A DNA stretch of 22,373 nt. Origin: Sphingobium sp. CCH11-B1 (GTDB lineage Bacteria > Pseudomonadota > Alphaproteobacteria > Sphingomonadales > Sphingomonadaceae). Positions 16,028-22,373 of this stretch are shown here, one piece after another. Position numbers and translations under genes: made by a program. The stretch lies in assembly GCF_001556865.1 (NCBI RefSeq), contig NZ_LSJY01000059.1, positions 1 through 22,373 of the forward strand, written 5' to 3'. Under the pieces are notes generated by a model, which searched no databases, had not been told where the DNA came from, and saw nothing but the letters and a program-made list of their open reading frames with translations. Each line of letters begins with the position of its first letter. Positions within the stretch are counted from its first letter, which is position 1.

Positions 16028-16104
16028 GACGAACCCCTTTTGGGCATAGAACCCTATGGGCACATGGTTGAACAGTCGATGAATTCCGGCGCATAGCATG
16101 TCCC

Positions 16105-17544
16105 ATGATCGAACAAGCCGCAATCGACCGCTTTCTTGCCCTGCTGGGTCCAAAGGGCGTCATCACCGATCCCGACGCCATCGATCCCTGGGTGCACGAC
16201 TGGCGCGGGCGCTTCCACGGCGCAGCCGCGGCGATCCTGTCGCCAGCGTCCACCCAGGAGGTGGCGGCCGCCGTGTCGCTCGCGCGCGAACTGGGCGTGG
16301 CGCTGGTGCCGCAGGGCGGAAATACCTCCATGGTGGGCGGCGCGACGCCCCCGGCGGACGGATCCGCGCTGATCCTGTCGCTCCGCCGGATGAACCGGAT
16401 ACGCAGCCTTTCGCCGGACGATAATCTGGCGATTTGCGAGGCAGGCGTGATCCTGAGCGTGCTGCACGAGGCGGCCGAGGCGCAGGGCCGGCGGTTTCCG
16501 CTGAGCCTGGGGGCCAAGGGATCGGCCACCATCGGGGGCCTTGTTTCGACCAACGCCGGGGGGACGCAGGTGCTGCGCCACGGCACGATGCGCGCGCTGG
16601 TGGAAGGGATAGAGGCAGTGCTGCCCGACGGCAGCATCTTCGACGGCCTCGATGCGCTCAAGAAGGACAATCGCGGATACGACATCAAGCAGTTGCTGAT
16701 CGGCGCCGAAGGGACGCTGGGCGTGGTCACGGCCGCCTCGCTGCGGCTCGTCCCCGCCATCGCGGCGCGGGCGGTGGGATGGGTTGGCGTGGACAGCCCC
16801 GCCGACGCGCTGGCGCTGCTTCGGCTGACCGAAAGCCTGCTGGGCGACAGCGTCGAAGGGTTCGAGGTGATCGCCGACGAAACGCTCGGATTCGTGCTGG
16901 GGCACATCCCCGGCACGCGCAGCCCGATCGAGACGCGGACGCCATGGCATGTCCTGATCGAGGTCGACCATGCCGACCTGTCGGAACCCAGCCCGTCGGA
17001 GAGGCTGGAAACGGCGCTGGCCGCCGCCTTCGACGCGGGCATCGCCAAAGACGCGGCGATCGCGGCGAACGAGGCGCAGGCCGAGGCGTTCTGGCGCATC
17101 CGCGAATCCTTGTCGGAGGCGGAACGAGCGCAGGGGCCGGCGCTGCAATATGACATCAGCGTGCCCGTGGCGAAGATGCCCGCCTTCATGGTGGAGGGCG
17201 CGGCGGCGGCGCAGGCGGCCTTCCCCGGCACGACCGCCTCCTCCTTCGGTCACCTGGGCGACGGCAATGTGCATTTCCACGTTCGCGCGCCCAAGGGGAC
17301 GACGGACGGCCCGGCCTGGATCGCGGCTCAGGGCGGCGCGATCAACGCCTTCGTCCACGATGCGGTGGTGGCGGCCGGGGGTTCCATTTCCGCTGAACAT
17401 GGCATCGGCCAGATGAAGCGCGCGGAACTGGCGCGGCTTTCGGGGCCTGCCCGGATCGGCGCGCTTCGTGCGATCAAGGCCGCGTTCGACCCTGAAGGGC
17501 TGTTCAATCCGGGGAAGCTCATTCCCCTGCCCGGCGAGGGTTGA
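16105..17544 (+). CDS. FAD-binding D-2-hydroxyacid dehydrogenase (D-2-hydroxyglutarate/D-lactate type)
   Basis: This 479-residue flavoenzyme belongs to the vanillyl-alcohol-oxidase/PCMH FAD family and oxidises a D-2-hydroxyacid to the 2-oxoacid. The FAD domain shows PQGGNTSMVGGATP (69-82) and LGAKGSATIGGLVSTNAGG (135-153). The FAD-oxidase C-terminal domain has the metal/substrate motif GHLGDGNVHFHV (382-393, histidines 383, 390 and 392), SAEHGIGQMK (429-438) and the closing LFNPGKLIP. The pattern fits D-2-hydroxyglutarate dehydrogenases, which clear the by-product of SerA; D-lactate or glycolate (GlcD) activity is possible. The start is ATG 16105. It is divergent from the exported hypothetical protein, 77 bases between starts. 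Confidence 0.88.
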   Translation: MIEQAAIDRFLALLGPKGVITDPDAIDPWVHDWRGRFHGAAAAILSPASTQEVAAAVSLARELGVALVPQGGNTSMVGGATPPADGSALILSLRRMNRIRSLSPDDNLAICEAGVILSVLHEAAEAQGRRFPLSLGAKGSATIGGLVSTNAGGTQVLRHGTMRALVEGIEAVLPDGSIFDGLDALKKDNRGYDIKQLLIGAEGTLGVVTAASLRLVPAIAARAVGWVGVDSPADALALLRLTESLLGDSVEGFEVIADETLGFVLGHIPGTRSPIETRTPWHVLIEVDHADLSEPSPSERLETALAAAFDAGIAKDAAIAANEAQAEAFWRIRESLSEAERAQGPALQYDISVPVAKMPAFMVEGAAAAQAAFPGTTASSFGHLGDGNVHFHVRAPKGTTDGPAWIAAQGGAINAFVHDAVVAAGGSISAEHGIGQMKRAELARLSGPARIGALRAIKAAFDPEGLFNPGKLIPLPGEG

Positions 17545-17584
17545 ACGCCAGCGCGGCTGCCTTCCCGTTACTCGGACAAAGCGA

Positions 17585-17613
17585 TTGCCTATCGGGGCCA
17601 AGGCCACTATCGC
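17585..17613 (+). promoter_or_regulatory. candidate sigma-70 promoter for the SapC gene
   Basis: TTGCCT (17585-17590), 17-base spacer, TATCGC (17608-17613), about 77 bases before the SapC-family start. The -10 box resembles the TATCTT box of the small-RNA promoter further right. Confidence 0.4.
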
Positions 17614-17689
17614 CTTGCCGCAATATTCAGCCAGCGGCGGCCGGCTTTCCGGACGCAACCCGTCGCAGAGTCAAAGAGTGGACCTGAAC

Positions 17690-18478
17690 ATGGCCAGCGC
17701 GCCCGCGAATAACCTGCCGATCTTCTACAATGATCTCCTGCCGCTGAGCAGCGTGGATCATGTCGACTACCGCCTGCGCACCGCCGACTCGGCGCCTTTC
17801 CTGGTAACGCAGCATGCCGTGCCGCTGACCGTCGACGAATTCGTTCCCGCGCAGCGTTTTGCGCCGATCATCTTTTCGGCGGGCGACGATGCGGTTCCGC
17901 TACTGCTGATGGGCTTGAACGAAGGCGTCAACGTGTTCGTCGACGCAGAAGGCAAGCTCGGCGGTCCCGCCTATGTCCCGGCCTATGTCCGCCGCTATCC
18001 CTGGATGCTGGCCAAGCTGCGTCCCGAAGGCGACGAGCTGTCGCTCTGCTTCGATCCGACCAGCCCCATTATCGGCGCCTTCGACGACGGCCAGCCGCTG
18101 TTCGAGAATGGCCAGCCCAGCGAACTGATCCAGGGCGTCCTCAAATTCTGCGAGGATTTCGAGCAGGCCGCCGCCCGCACCGGGCAATTCGTGCGCGACC
18201 TCGTCGAAATGGACCTGCTGATGGATGGCGAAGTCACCATACAGACGCAATTCAATGACCAGCCCTTCGTCTATCGCGGCTTCCGCATGGTGAATGAGGA
18301 AAAGCTGCGCGACATGCGCGGCGACCAGCTGCGCAAGATCAACCAGAACGGCCTGCTCCCGCTGATCCACGCGCATCTCTTCTCCCTGCAACTGATGCGC
18401 GACGTGTTCGAAGCGCAGGTCGGCCAGGGCAAGGGCCCGATCGCCCTGCCCGCCACGCCCGAAGCCGCCGACGCATAA
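17690..18478 (+). CDS. SapC family protein
   Basis: This 262-residue protein belongs to the SapC family, named after a Campylobacter S-layer-associated protein but of unknown function in proteobacteria. Visible family features are the N-terminal YNDLLPLSSVDHVDYRL, FVPAQRFAPIIF, a central YVPAYVRRYPWML, and LCFDPTSP. The start is ATG 17690 (MASAPANNLP), not the longer frame that begins inside the previous gene. There is no signal peptide or membrane helix. SapC genes in sphingomonads and Caulobacter often sit with tryptophan-halogenase-like genes and TonB receptors; here it stands alone, 145 bases after the FAD dehydrogenase and just before a small-RNA gene. Function not assigned. Confidence 0.88.
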   Translation: MASAPANNLPIFYNDLLPLSSVDHVDYRLRTADSAPFLVTQHAVPLTVDEFVPAQRFAPIIFSAGDDAVPLLLMGLNEGVNVFVDAEGKLGGPAYVPAYVRRYPWMLAKLRPEGDELSLCFDPTSPIIGAFDDGQPLFENGQPSELIQGVLKFCEDFEQAAARTGQFVRDLVEMDLLMDGEVTIQTQFNDQPFVYRGFRMVNEEKLRDMRGDQLRKINQNGLLPLIHAHLFSLQLMRDVFEAQVGQGKGPIALPATPEAADA

Positions 18479-18532
18479 GACGGGACGACCGGGACAGATC
18501 GACAAAGCGATGGCGCGGCCGGCGCGCGCCTC

Positions 18533-18561
18533 TTGAAAGCACGCGCCAACTGCCCTATCTT
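18533..18561 (+). promoter_or_regulatory. sigma-70 promoter of the small RNA
   Basis: TTGAAA (18533-18538), exactly 17 bases, TATCTT (18556-18561). This is the best sigma-70-like pair seen in the window, and transcription would start near 18567-18568, the first base of the predicted 5' hairpin. Confidence 0.65.
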
Positions 18562-18566
18562 TCAGA

Positions 18567-18675
18567 CATATGGCGCACCTGCCCCCCTTTCGGGTGTGTC
18601 ATATGGGCGCCTCCCCCTTTGGAGGCGTCTCCTCCCTGAACCTGGCCACCCCATGCTTGCATGGGGTGGTTTTTT
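18567..18675 (+). ncRNA. structured small RNA, SuhB/MmgR (alpha-r8)-like candidate
   Basis: About 109 nt, bounded by a good promoter and a strong terminator, with no reading frame. Hairpin 1 is a continuous 14-bp helix (18567-18580 with 18592-18605, including G-U pairs) and an 11-nt loop GCCCCCCUUUC. Hairpin 2 has a 9-bp stem (18606-18614 with 18621-18629) and a CCCUUU loop. An unpaired linker UCCUCCCUGAACCUGG (18630-18645) leads to the terminator hairpin. Both loops and the linker are complementary to Shine-Dalgarno sequences (AAAGGGG, GGAGG), the hallmark of trans-acting translational repressors. The CCUCCCU linker before a terminator hairpin recalls the MmgR/SuhB family; SuhB RNA is reported in Sphingopyxis as a catabolite-repression regulator. 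Family assignment is an inference; the RNA gene itself is well supported. Confidence 0.7.
18646..18675 (+). terminator. intrinsic terminator of the small RNA
   Basis: CCACCCCATG (18646-18655) pairs perfectly with CATGGGGTGG (18660-18669) around a CTTG tetraloop and is followed by TTTTTT (18670-18675). This is the strongest intrinsic terminator in the window. Confidence 0.92.
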
Positions 18676-18738
18676 ATGGGCGCATGGATCGGCGATCTTC
18701 AGGATAAGGCACTTTCGCCCGCGGCAACGCCCTTCCCC

Positions 18739-18766
18739 TTGACGCGAGAGCAGGGCCTGCTAAAGC
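18739..18766 (+). promoter_or_regulatory. candidate promoter of tRNA-Glu
   Basis: TTGACG (18739-18744), 16-base spacer, TAAAGC (18761-18766), ending 31 bases before the mature tRNA 5' end. The TAAA-type -10 box matches that proposed for atpI. Confidence 0.5.
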
Positions 18767-18797
18767 CCACCCCCTGCCGGTCGCCGATGCGACCCAA

Positions 18798-18872
18798 GGC
18801 CCCTTCGTCTAGCGGTCAGGACGCGGCCCTCTCACGGCTGAAACACGGGTTCGATTCCCGTAGGGGTCACCA
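18798..18872 (+). tRNA. tRNA-Glu (anticodon CTC)
   Basis: A full cloverleaf can be drawn: acceptor stem GGCCCCT (18798-18804) with AGGGGTC (18862-18868, one G-U pair), and the D-arm TCGTCTAGCGGTCAGGAC. The anticodon stem CGGCC/GGCTG holds the loop CTCTCAC with anticodon CTC at 18831-18833, reading GAG codons. The T-arm is ACGGGTTCGATTCCCGT, and an encoded CCA lies at 18870-18872. It closely resembles bacterial tRNA-Glu. No repeat of its 3' end is found further right in the window. Confidence 0.97.
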
Positions 18873-19190
18873 AAATCCTCCCCCAGAGAGTATCAGGATC
18901 TACCGGGAACGGCGGATTTTTGCGGTTTTTTGTGGCATAGGCATCCCACACAGAGCGGTCTCGGATCACCGGATACCAGCAACTTGATGGTATGCCTGAT
19001 GGCAGCGCGGCCCTGCTTCAAGGGGAGATACCGTCAGGGCGCTCACCGCTGTTTCGATCAGAAGCGCCAAGGGACGCGCCCTGCCCCGCGCCTTCTGTCG
19101 ATCATCCAGCGCAAGGGATCGCAGGCCGTCGCCTAACGCGGCCTGCCGCAACTCACCTGTTCGTCGCGCACGCGTGGACAGGGATTGTCG
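18873..19190. other. non-coding stretch after tRNA-Glu
   Basis: No gene is recognised in these 318 bases. Two T-runs (18916-18920 and 18925-18930) after short hairpins (for example CCG-GGAA-CGG) may end the tRNA transcript. GCAGGCCG (19121-19128) and CGGCCTGC (19139-19146) form a perfect 8-bp inverted repeat that could end the phosphatase transcript on the other strand, though without a clear T-run. The short open frames (60-80 codons) match nothing familiar. The stretch could be a remnant of a lost element next to the tRNA. Confidence 0.4.
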
Positions 19191-20240
19191 TTATTCCAAA
19201 TAGGTCGCACGCAGGGATGCAATGTCCACCCTGGTGATGCCGATCTCCTGCTCAAGGTAGGCATTGACCGAGCCCCACCGTTTATCGATCTCGTCAAACG
19301 CATAGCTCAGAAATGCGGTGCCGTCGGGATCCTTGAGCGGTTGCGGCTTCGCGGCGGCCGGGTTCTGCTGAAATTTGGCGAACATCAGGGCAACCGGATT
19401 GCCGGCCTGGGCGCTGGTATCGATCTTGGGCATTTCCCATTCGGGCCGGCGGTAGGTGGTCGACAGGTGATAGTCTGCCAGGATCGTGTCGCGCGGCACA
19501 CCGAGCGCCGACAGGATCATGGCCGTGACGAAACCTGTCCGGTCCTGGCCAGCCGAACAATTATAGGCGATCGGACCCTTCTTCGCGAGCAAGTCCTGAA
19601 ATACCATTCGCAGTTGCGGCGCCAGCGCGGTCGGCATGATGCGATAGACACCCTCGCCATTTTTCGGCGCGCCACTCCCCATCAGGGCCGACATCGAATA
19701 GCCGACCGCCTGGTAGGGAACGCCATCGATGCGGGTGGGCGCGAGAACCCGCTCCTCGCTCGACCGGAGATCGACCAGATTTGCGATCTTGAGCGAACGA
19801 ATTTCCTTTACGTCCGCATCGGTCAGCAGCGGCTGGCCCCCGGAACGATAGATGAGGCCCCAGCGCACATGCCTGCCCCCGGCTGCGGGATAACCGCCAA
19901 TGTCCCGAAAGTTCGACCCCTGCTGAAGCGGCAGCAGCCGCTCGGCCACGCGCACCGTGTCGCCGGTCTTGCTGTCCCTTATCAGGAAATAAGCGCGTTC
20001 TCCGCTTGCCACCGTTACGGCTTCCCGGCCATCGCGATCTCGCCTCGATACCAGCTTGGCATTTTCCACGGTTGCGGCCGGATCGCCGGAGCGAAAGATA
20101 TCGACCGGGTCATGATCGGTCCATGTGACCAGCAAGGTATCGGGGGCGGTTCGAGTCACCAATGGCGCTTCGATTGGCGCAGCATAAGCAGCGCTCGCGA
20201 ACAGCAAGGCCATCAGCGGCGACATGGCGAGACGAGTCAT
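19191..20240 (-). CDS. exported tyrosine-protein-phosphatase-like protein
   Basis: This 349-residue protein has a Sec signal peptide (MTRLAMSPLMALLFASAAYA, cleavage near residue 20), so it acts in the periplasm or outside. A beta-rich N-terminal part of about 85 residues precedes a dual-specificity/tyrosine phosphatase domain of the Y_phosphatase3 type. Its hallmarks are GSNFRDIGGY (108-117), LVDLRSSEER (155-164) and the P-loop NCSAGQDRTG with nucleophile C228 and R234. N227 stands where His is usual before the cysteine. Substrates could be phosphoproteins, phosphoinositides or other organic phosphates. It lies 99 bases downstream of a TonB-dependent receptor in the same direction, suggesting joint use in nutrient uptake. 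Confidence 0.87.
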   Translation of the reverse strand: MTRLAMSPLMALLFASAAYAAPIEAPLVTRTAPDTLLVTWTDHDPVDIFRSGDPAATVENAKLVSRRDRDGREAVTVASGERAYFLIRDSKTGDTVRVAERLLPLQQGSNFRDIGGYPAAGGRHVRWGLIYRSGGQPLLTDADVKEIRSLKIANLVDLRSSEERVLAPTRIDGVPYQAVGYSMSALMGSGAPKNGEGVYRIMPTALAPQLRMVFQDLLAKKGPIAYNCSAGQDRTGFVTAMILSALGVPRDTILADYHLSTTYRRPEWEMPKIDTSAQAGNPVALMFAKFQQNPAAAKPQPLKDPDGTAFLSYAFDEIDKRWGSVNAYLEQEIGITRVDIASLRATYLE

Positions 20241-20259
20241 AGGATCTTCCCTGCGTTGC

Positions 20260-20277
20260 GGGACCTGCCGAGGTCCC
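20260..20277. repeat. hairpin between receptor and phosphatase genes
   Basis: GGGACCT (20260-20266) and AGGTCCC (20271-20277) form a perfect 7-bp stem with a GCCG tetraloop, 20 bases before the phosphatase start. No T-run follows. It may be an intercistronic processing or attenuating hairpin. Confidence 0.4.
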
Positions 20278-20339
20278 TTGTGTTGATCAGCTTCAAAGGA
20301 CGGCGTCGGTCCGGGCGACCTCCATCGCCCTTGGCCGCC

Positions 20340-22318
20340 TCAGAAGCGAACATTGACCTCGCCGCCGAAGGTTCGCGGCTCGTTGAAGAAGCCGCTGAGG
20401 CCCGAGGTGGGGCTCAGCGATTTGTAGAACAGATGCTGCTCGTTGAAGAGGTTGCGTGCCCAGAAGGCGACGCCCACCCTGGCGCCGGTGCTGCCCATCT
20501 CGATATCGGCGATCGCGACGCGGCTATTTACGACGAAGGCCTTGTCAGTCTTCGGCTGATAGATGTTGGTCGGATCGCCGGAGCCGACATATTTCGGATC
20601 GGAGACATTGGAGTAATATCCGCCATCGTAATTGCCGTCGATATGCGCCCGGATGGTGAAGCCGTTGAGCGGCAGTTCATAGTCGATCGCGGCGCTTGCC
20701 GAATGCTTGGGCGTATAGGTCTGGTAGACCGGCACCGCCAAGGTGCTGATGACGCCCGCCGCGTTCGGATAAGGGTTCACCACCGCCGGGATGTGGACAT
20801 ATTGATAGGCATAGGAGGCGGAAAGCGTCAGCCCCGCCAACGGGTTGACCGTCAGTTCCGCTTCAACGCCGTGCAGGCCGCCCTTGCCGGGCGAATTGAC
20901 CGTCGACGTCGTCGTACGCGTGGTGCGAACGCCGCCGGCTTCAAAGGGTCGGCTGAAATCGACCTGGATATTCTTGTAGTCGCCGGCATAGGCCGCGATG
21001 TTGAAACGGGCATGGTTGTCGAAGAATTCGGTCTTGGCGCCGATCTCGAAGATAGATACCGATTCGGGATTGAACGGGTCATATTCCTGGCTGCGCGAGT
21101 TGGCGCCGCCTGATTTATAGCCGGTGGACCATTTGCCGTAGACGAGGACGTCCCGGCTGAGGTCGATGGCAAGGTTGATCATCGGATCGACACGCGACCA
21201 TCTGGCGTCGAGCCCGATCTCCCCCGACACGCCGTTACGATCGACCGGCAGCGCGTTGTTGACGATCTCCAGCGCGCCATGCTTGCTGTCCCTGGTCCAG
21301 CGCAGGCCGCCGGTCAGGTGGATGGCATCGTTCCATATGTCCGGCGTCCAGGTCGCCTGGCCGAAGGCGCCGATGCTCTTGGTTGTGACATGGCTGGCGC
21401 GGTCGATCGGTCGCATCGCGGGATCGATGAAAGCGGCCGTGTAGGTCGAACCGGCCGCATTGGTGAACATATTGGTGTTGAACGCCTGCGCGTTGTCCGA
21501 AACATGCTCACGATAATAGAGTGCGCCAGCGACGAATTTCACCCGGCCGATGTCGCCGATCGCCTGGATTTCCTGGCTCCATTGATTCTGGTCGAACATG
21601 GCGAGGCTGTTGCGGGCGAACTGGAAATCGGTGAAGCCCTTGGCGGCAAGGACGGCCGGGGTGGTCGACATGGATGTCGCCGCGGAACCGTTGTCGAATT
21701 GGCTCTGGCTCAGTTCGCGATAGGAGGTGATCGATTTCAGGGTGATCTCCGGCGCCGCCTGCCATTCCAACGTCAAGCGATGGCCATGGACCTTGCCGAT
21801 GCTGGGCTGCTGCGGCACGCCCACGTTCGCGGTGCGCACCCGGCGGGGCTGGACGGTGGCGGCCGCCGCCTGGATGTTTGTCCCCGCCTTGATCAGGTTC
21901 AGATATTGCGAGGTCGATTCGTCCCTGGAGATGTCGAAGGAATAATCGGCGCTGAAGTCGGGCGAAGGCTTCCAAAGCGCCTCGATATGAAAGCCGCGCT
22001 TGTCATATTGGTTGAAACCGTCAGCGCCCGACAACGGGTTCGTCACCAGCGGGTCGCGATGGGCTACGACGCCGTCGATCTTGAGCGCGATATTGGCGAA
22101 GGACGGCAGGTCGACATGAACTTCGCCCTTGTAGCTGCCGAAATTGCCCAAGCCACCGGTGCCGTTGAAGTGGAACTCACCGGTGGGCCTCTTCGTCGTG
22201 ATATTGACGGCGCCGCCTTCGGTGTTGCGGCCGAACAGCGTACCCTGCGGGCCCTTCAGCACCTCGATATTCTCAATGTCGAACAATGCGGTGCCCAGCC
22301 CCTGGGCGCGACCCAGAT
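20340..22318 (-). pseudogene. TonB-dependent receptor, 5' part removed by an IS21-family element
   Basis: About 659 residues of an outer-membrane TonB-dependent receptor are readable. The first in-frame residues are LGRAQGLGTALFDIENIEV, then the plug-domain hallmark LKGPQGTLFGRNTEGGAVNI. The 22-strand barrel runs to the C-terminal NLFNEQHLFY region and a final aromatic residue (VNVRF), the BAM signal. The signal peptide, TonB box and first part of the plug (roughly 100-150 residues) are missing: the frame meets IS21-type end sequence at 22319 and an in-frame TGA at 22334-22332. A TTG at 22286 opens a formal 648-residue frame, but it has no export signal. The gene is therefore broken here, unless the remainder lies beyond the element. 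The substrate is unknown; sphingomonads carry many such receptors for plant or aromatic compounds. Confidence 0.85.
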
Positions 22319-22373
22319 TGTCAAACGGCGTTCAAAAGGGACCCCCGATCGGCGTCGAAGAGGGACCCCCTTT
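22319..22373. mobile_element. end of an IS21-family insertion sequence
   Basis: The sequence begins TGTCAAACGG and holds two 24-base-spaced copies of a repeat: GGCGTTCAAAAGGGACCCCC from 22327 and GGCGTCGAAGAGGGACCCCC from 22351. A 5'-TG terminus and multiple internal end repeats bound by IstA are typical of IS21-family ends, and the AAAGGGACCCCC core is familiar from sphingomonad IS21 members. The element runs past the window edge, so its istA/istB genes are not seen. Which end (left or right) is unknown. Confidence 0.8.

Noticed and set aside
15867..17658. Two long - strand frames
   Set aside because: Both are antisense to the FAD dehydrogenase, whose motifs and start are clear.
18564..18606. 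GACATATG shared by the small RNA and, inverted, by the 37-bp element (GCATATGTC)
   Set aside because: Only eight bases match, and in the small RNA they are explained by pairing within hairpin 1.
18798..18872. tRNA-Glu 3' end as an attachment site with a second copy in the window
   Set aside because: No repeat of the tRNA 3' sequence was found to the right of the tRNA.
19185..21113. 642-codon open frame on the + strand
   Set aside because: It lies antisense to the phosphatase and TonB-receptor genes, which have clear motifs. The long frame is a by-product of GC-rich codon use.
1..22373. CRISPR array, prophage or toxin-antitoxin pair
   Set aside because: No evenly spaced direct repeats with unique spacers, no phage structural genes and no recognisable toxin or antitoxin were seen.

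Overview
The window is GC-rich chromosomal DNA of an alphaproteobacterium. The gene families, the ATP synthase F0 genes kept apart from F1, a stand-alone SapC gene and the TonB-receptor style all point to a sphingomonad (Sphingobium/Sphingomonas-like). That assignment is inferred from gene content and style, not from a database search.

Left part (about 1-6210, + strand): recO, leuB, a hemerythrin-like HHE protein, an ACT-less threonine dehydratase, metZ, apaG and a short LysR regulator. Threonine dehydratase-metZ and apaG-lysR overlap by ATGA junctions, and the metZ-apaG gap is only 26 bp, so these four genes look like one transcript. The theme is amino-acid metabolism (leucine, 2-oxobutyrate, methionine), with one DNA-repair gene at the start.

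Middle part (about 6380-13041, - strand): reading leftward come ydbH-ynbE-ydbL, a set with ATGA-type overlaps encoding an intermembrane lipid-bridge system, then atpI-atpB-atpE-atpF'-atpF, the complete F0 part of ATP synthase, closed by a clear intrinsic terminator. radC (+) diverges from ydbH, and a DEAD-box RNA helicase (-) converges on radC. The two convergent junctions (lysR/atpF and radC/helicase) carry copies of the same 37-bp intergenic element, each followed about 90 bp later by TGTAGGACA.

Right part (about 15590-22373): a small exported cysteine-containing protein (-), a D-2-hydroxyacid FAD dehydrogenase (+), a SapC-family protein (+), a strongly predicted structured small RNA with its own promoter and terminator, tRNA-Glu(CTC), then a secreted tyrosine-phosphatase-like protein (-) and a TonB-dependent receptor (-). 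The receptor has lost its 5' part at the end of an IS21-family insertion element, which runs off the window edge.

The most interesting item is the small RNA at about 18567-18675. It has three hairpins, C-rich anti-Shine-Dalgarno loops, an unpaired UCCUCCCUGAA linker and a textbook terminator. It resembles the SuhB/MmgR (alpha-r8) class of alphaproteobacterial riboregulators. No CRISPR array, prophage or complete transposon is visible.
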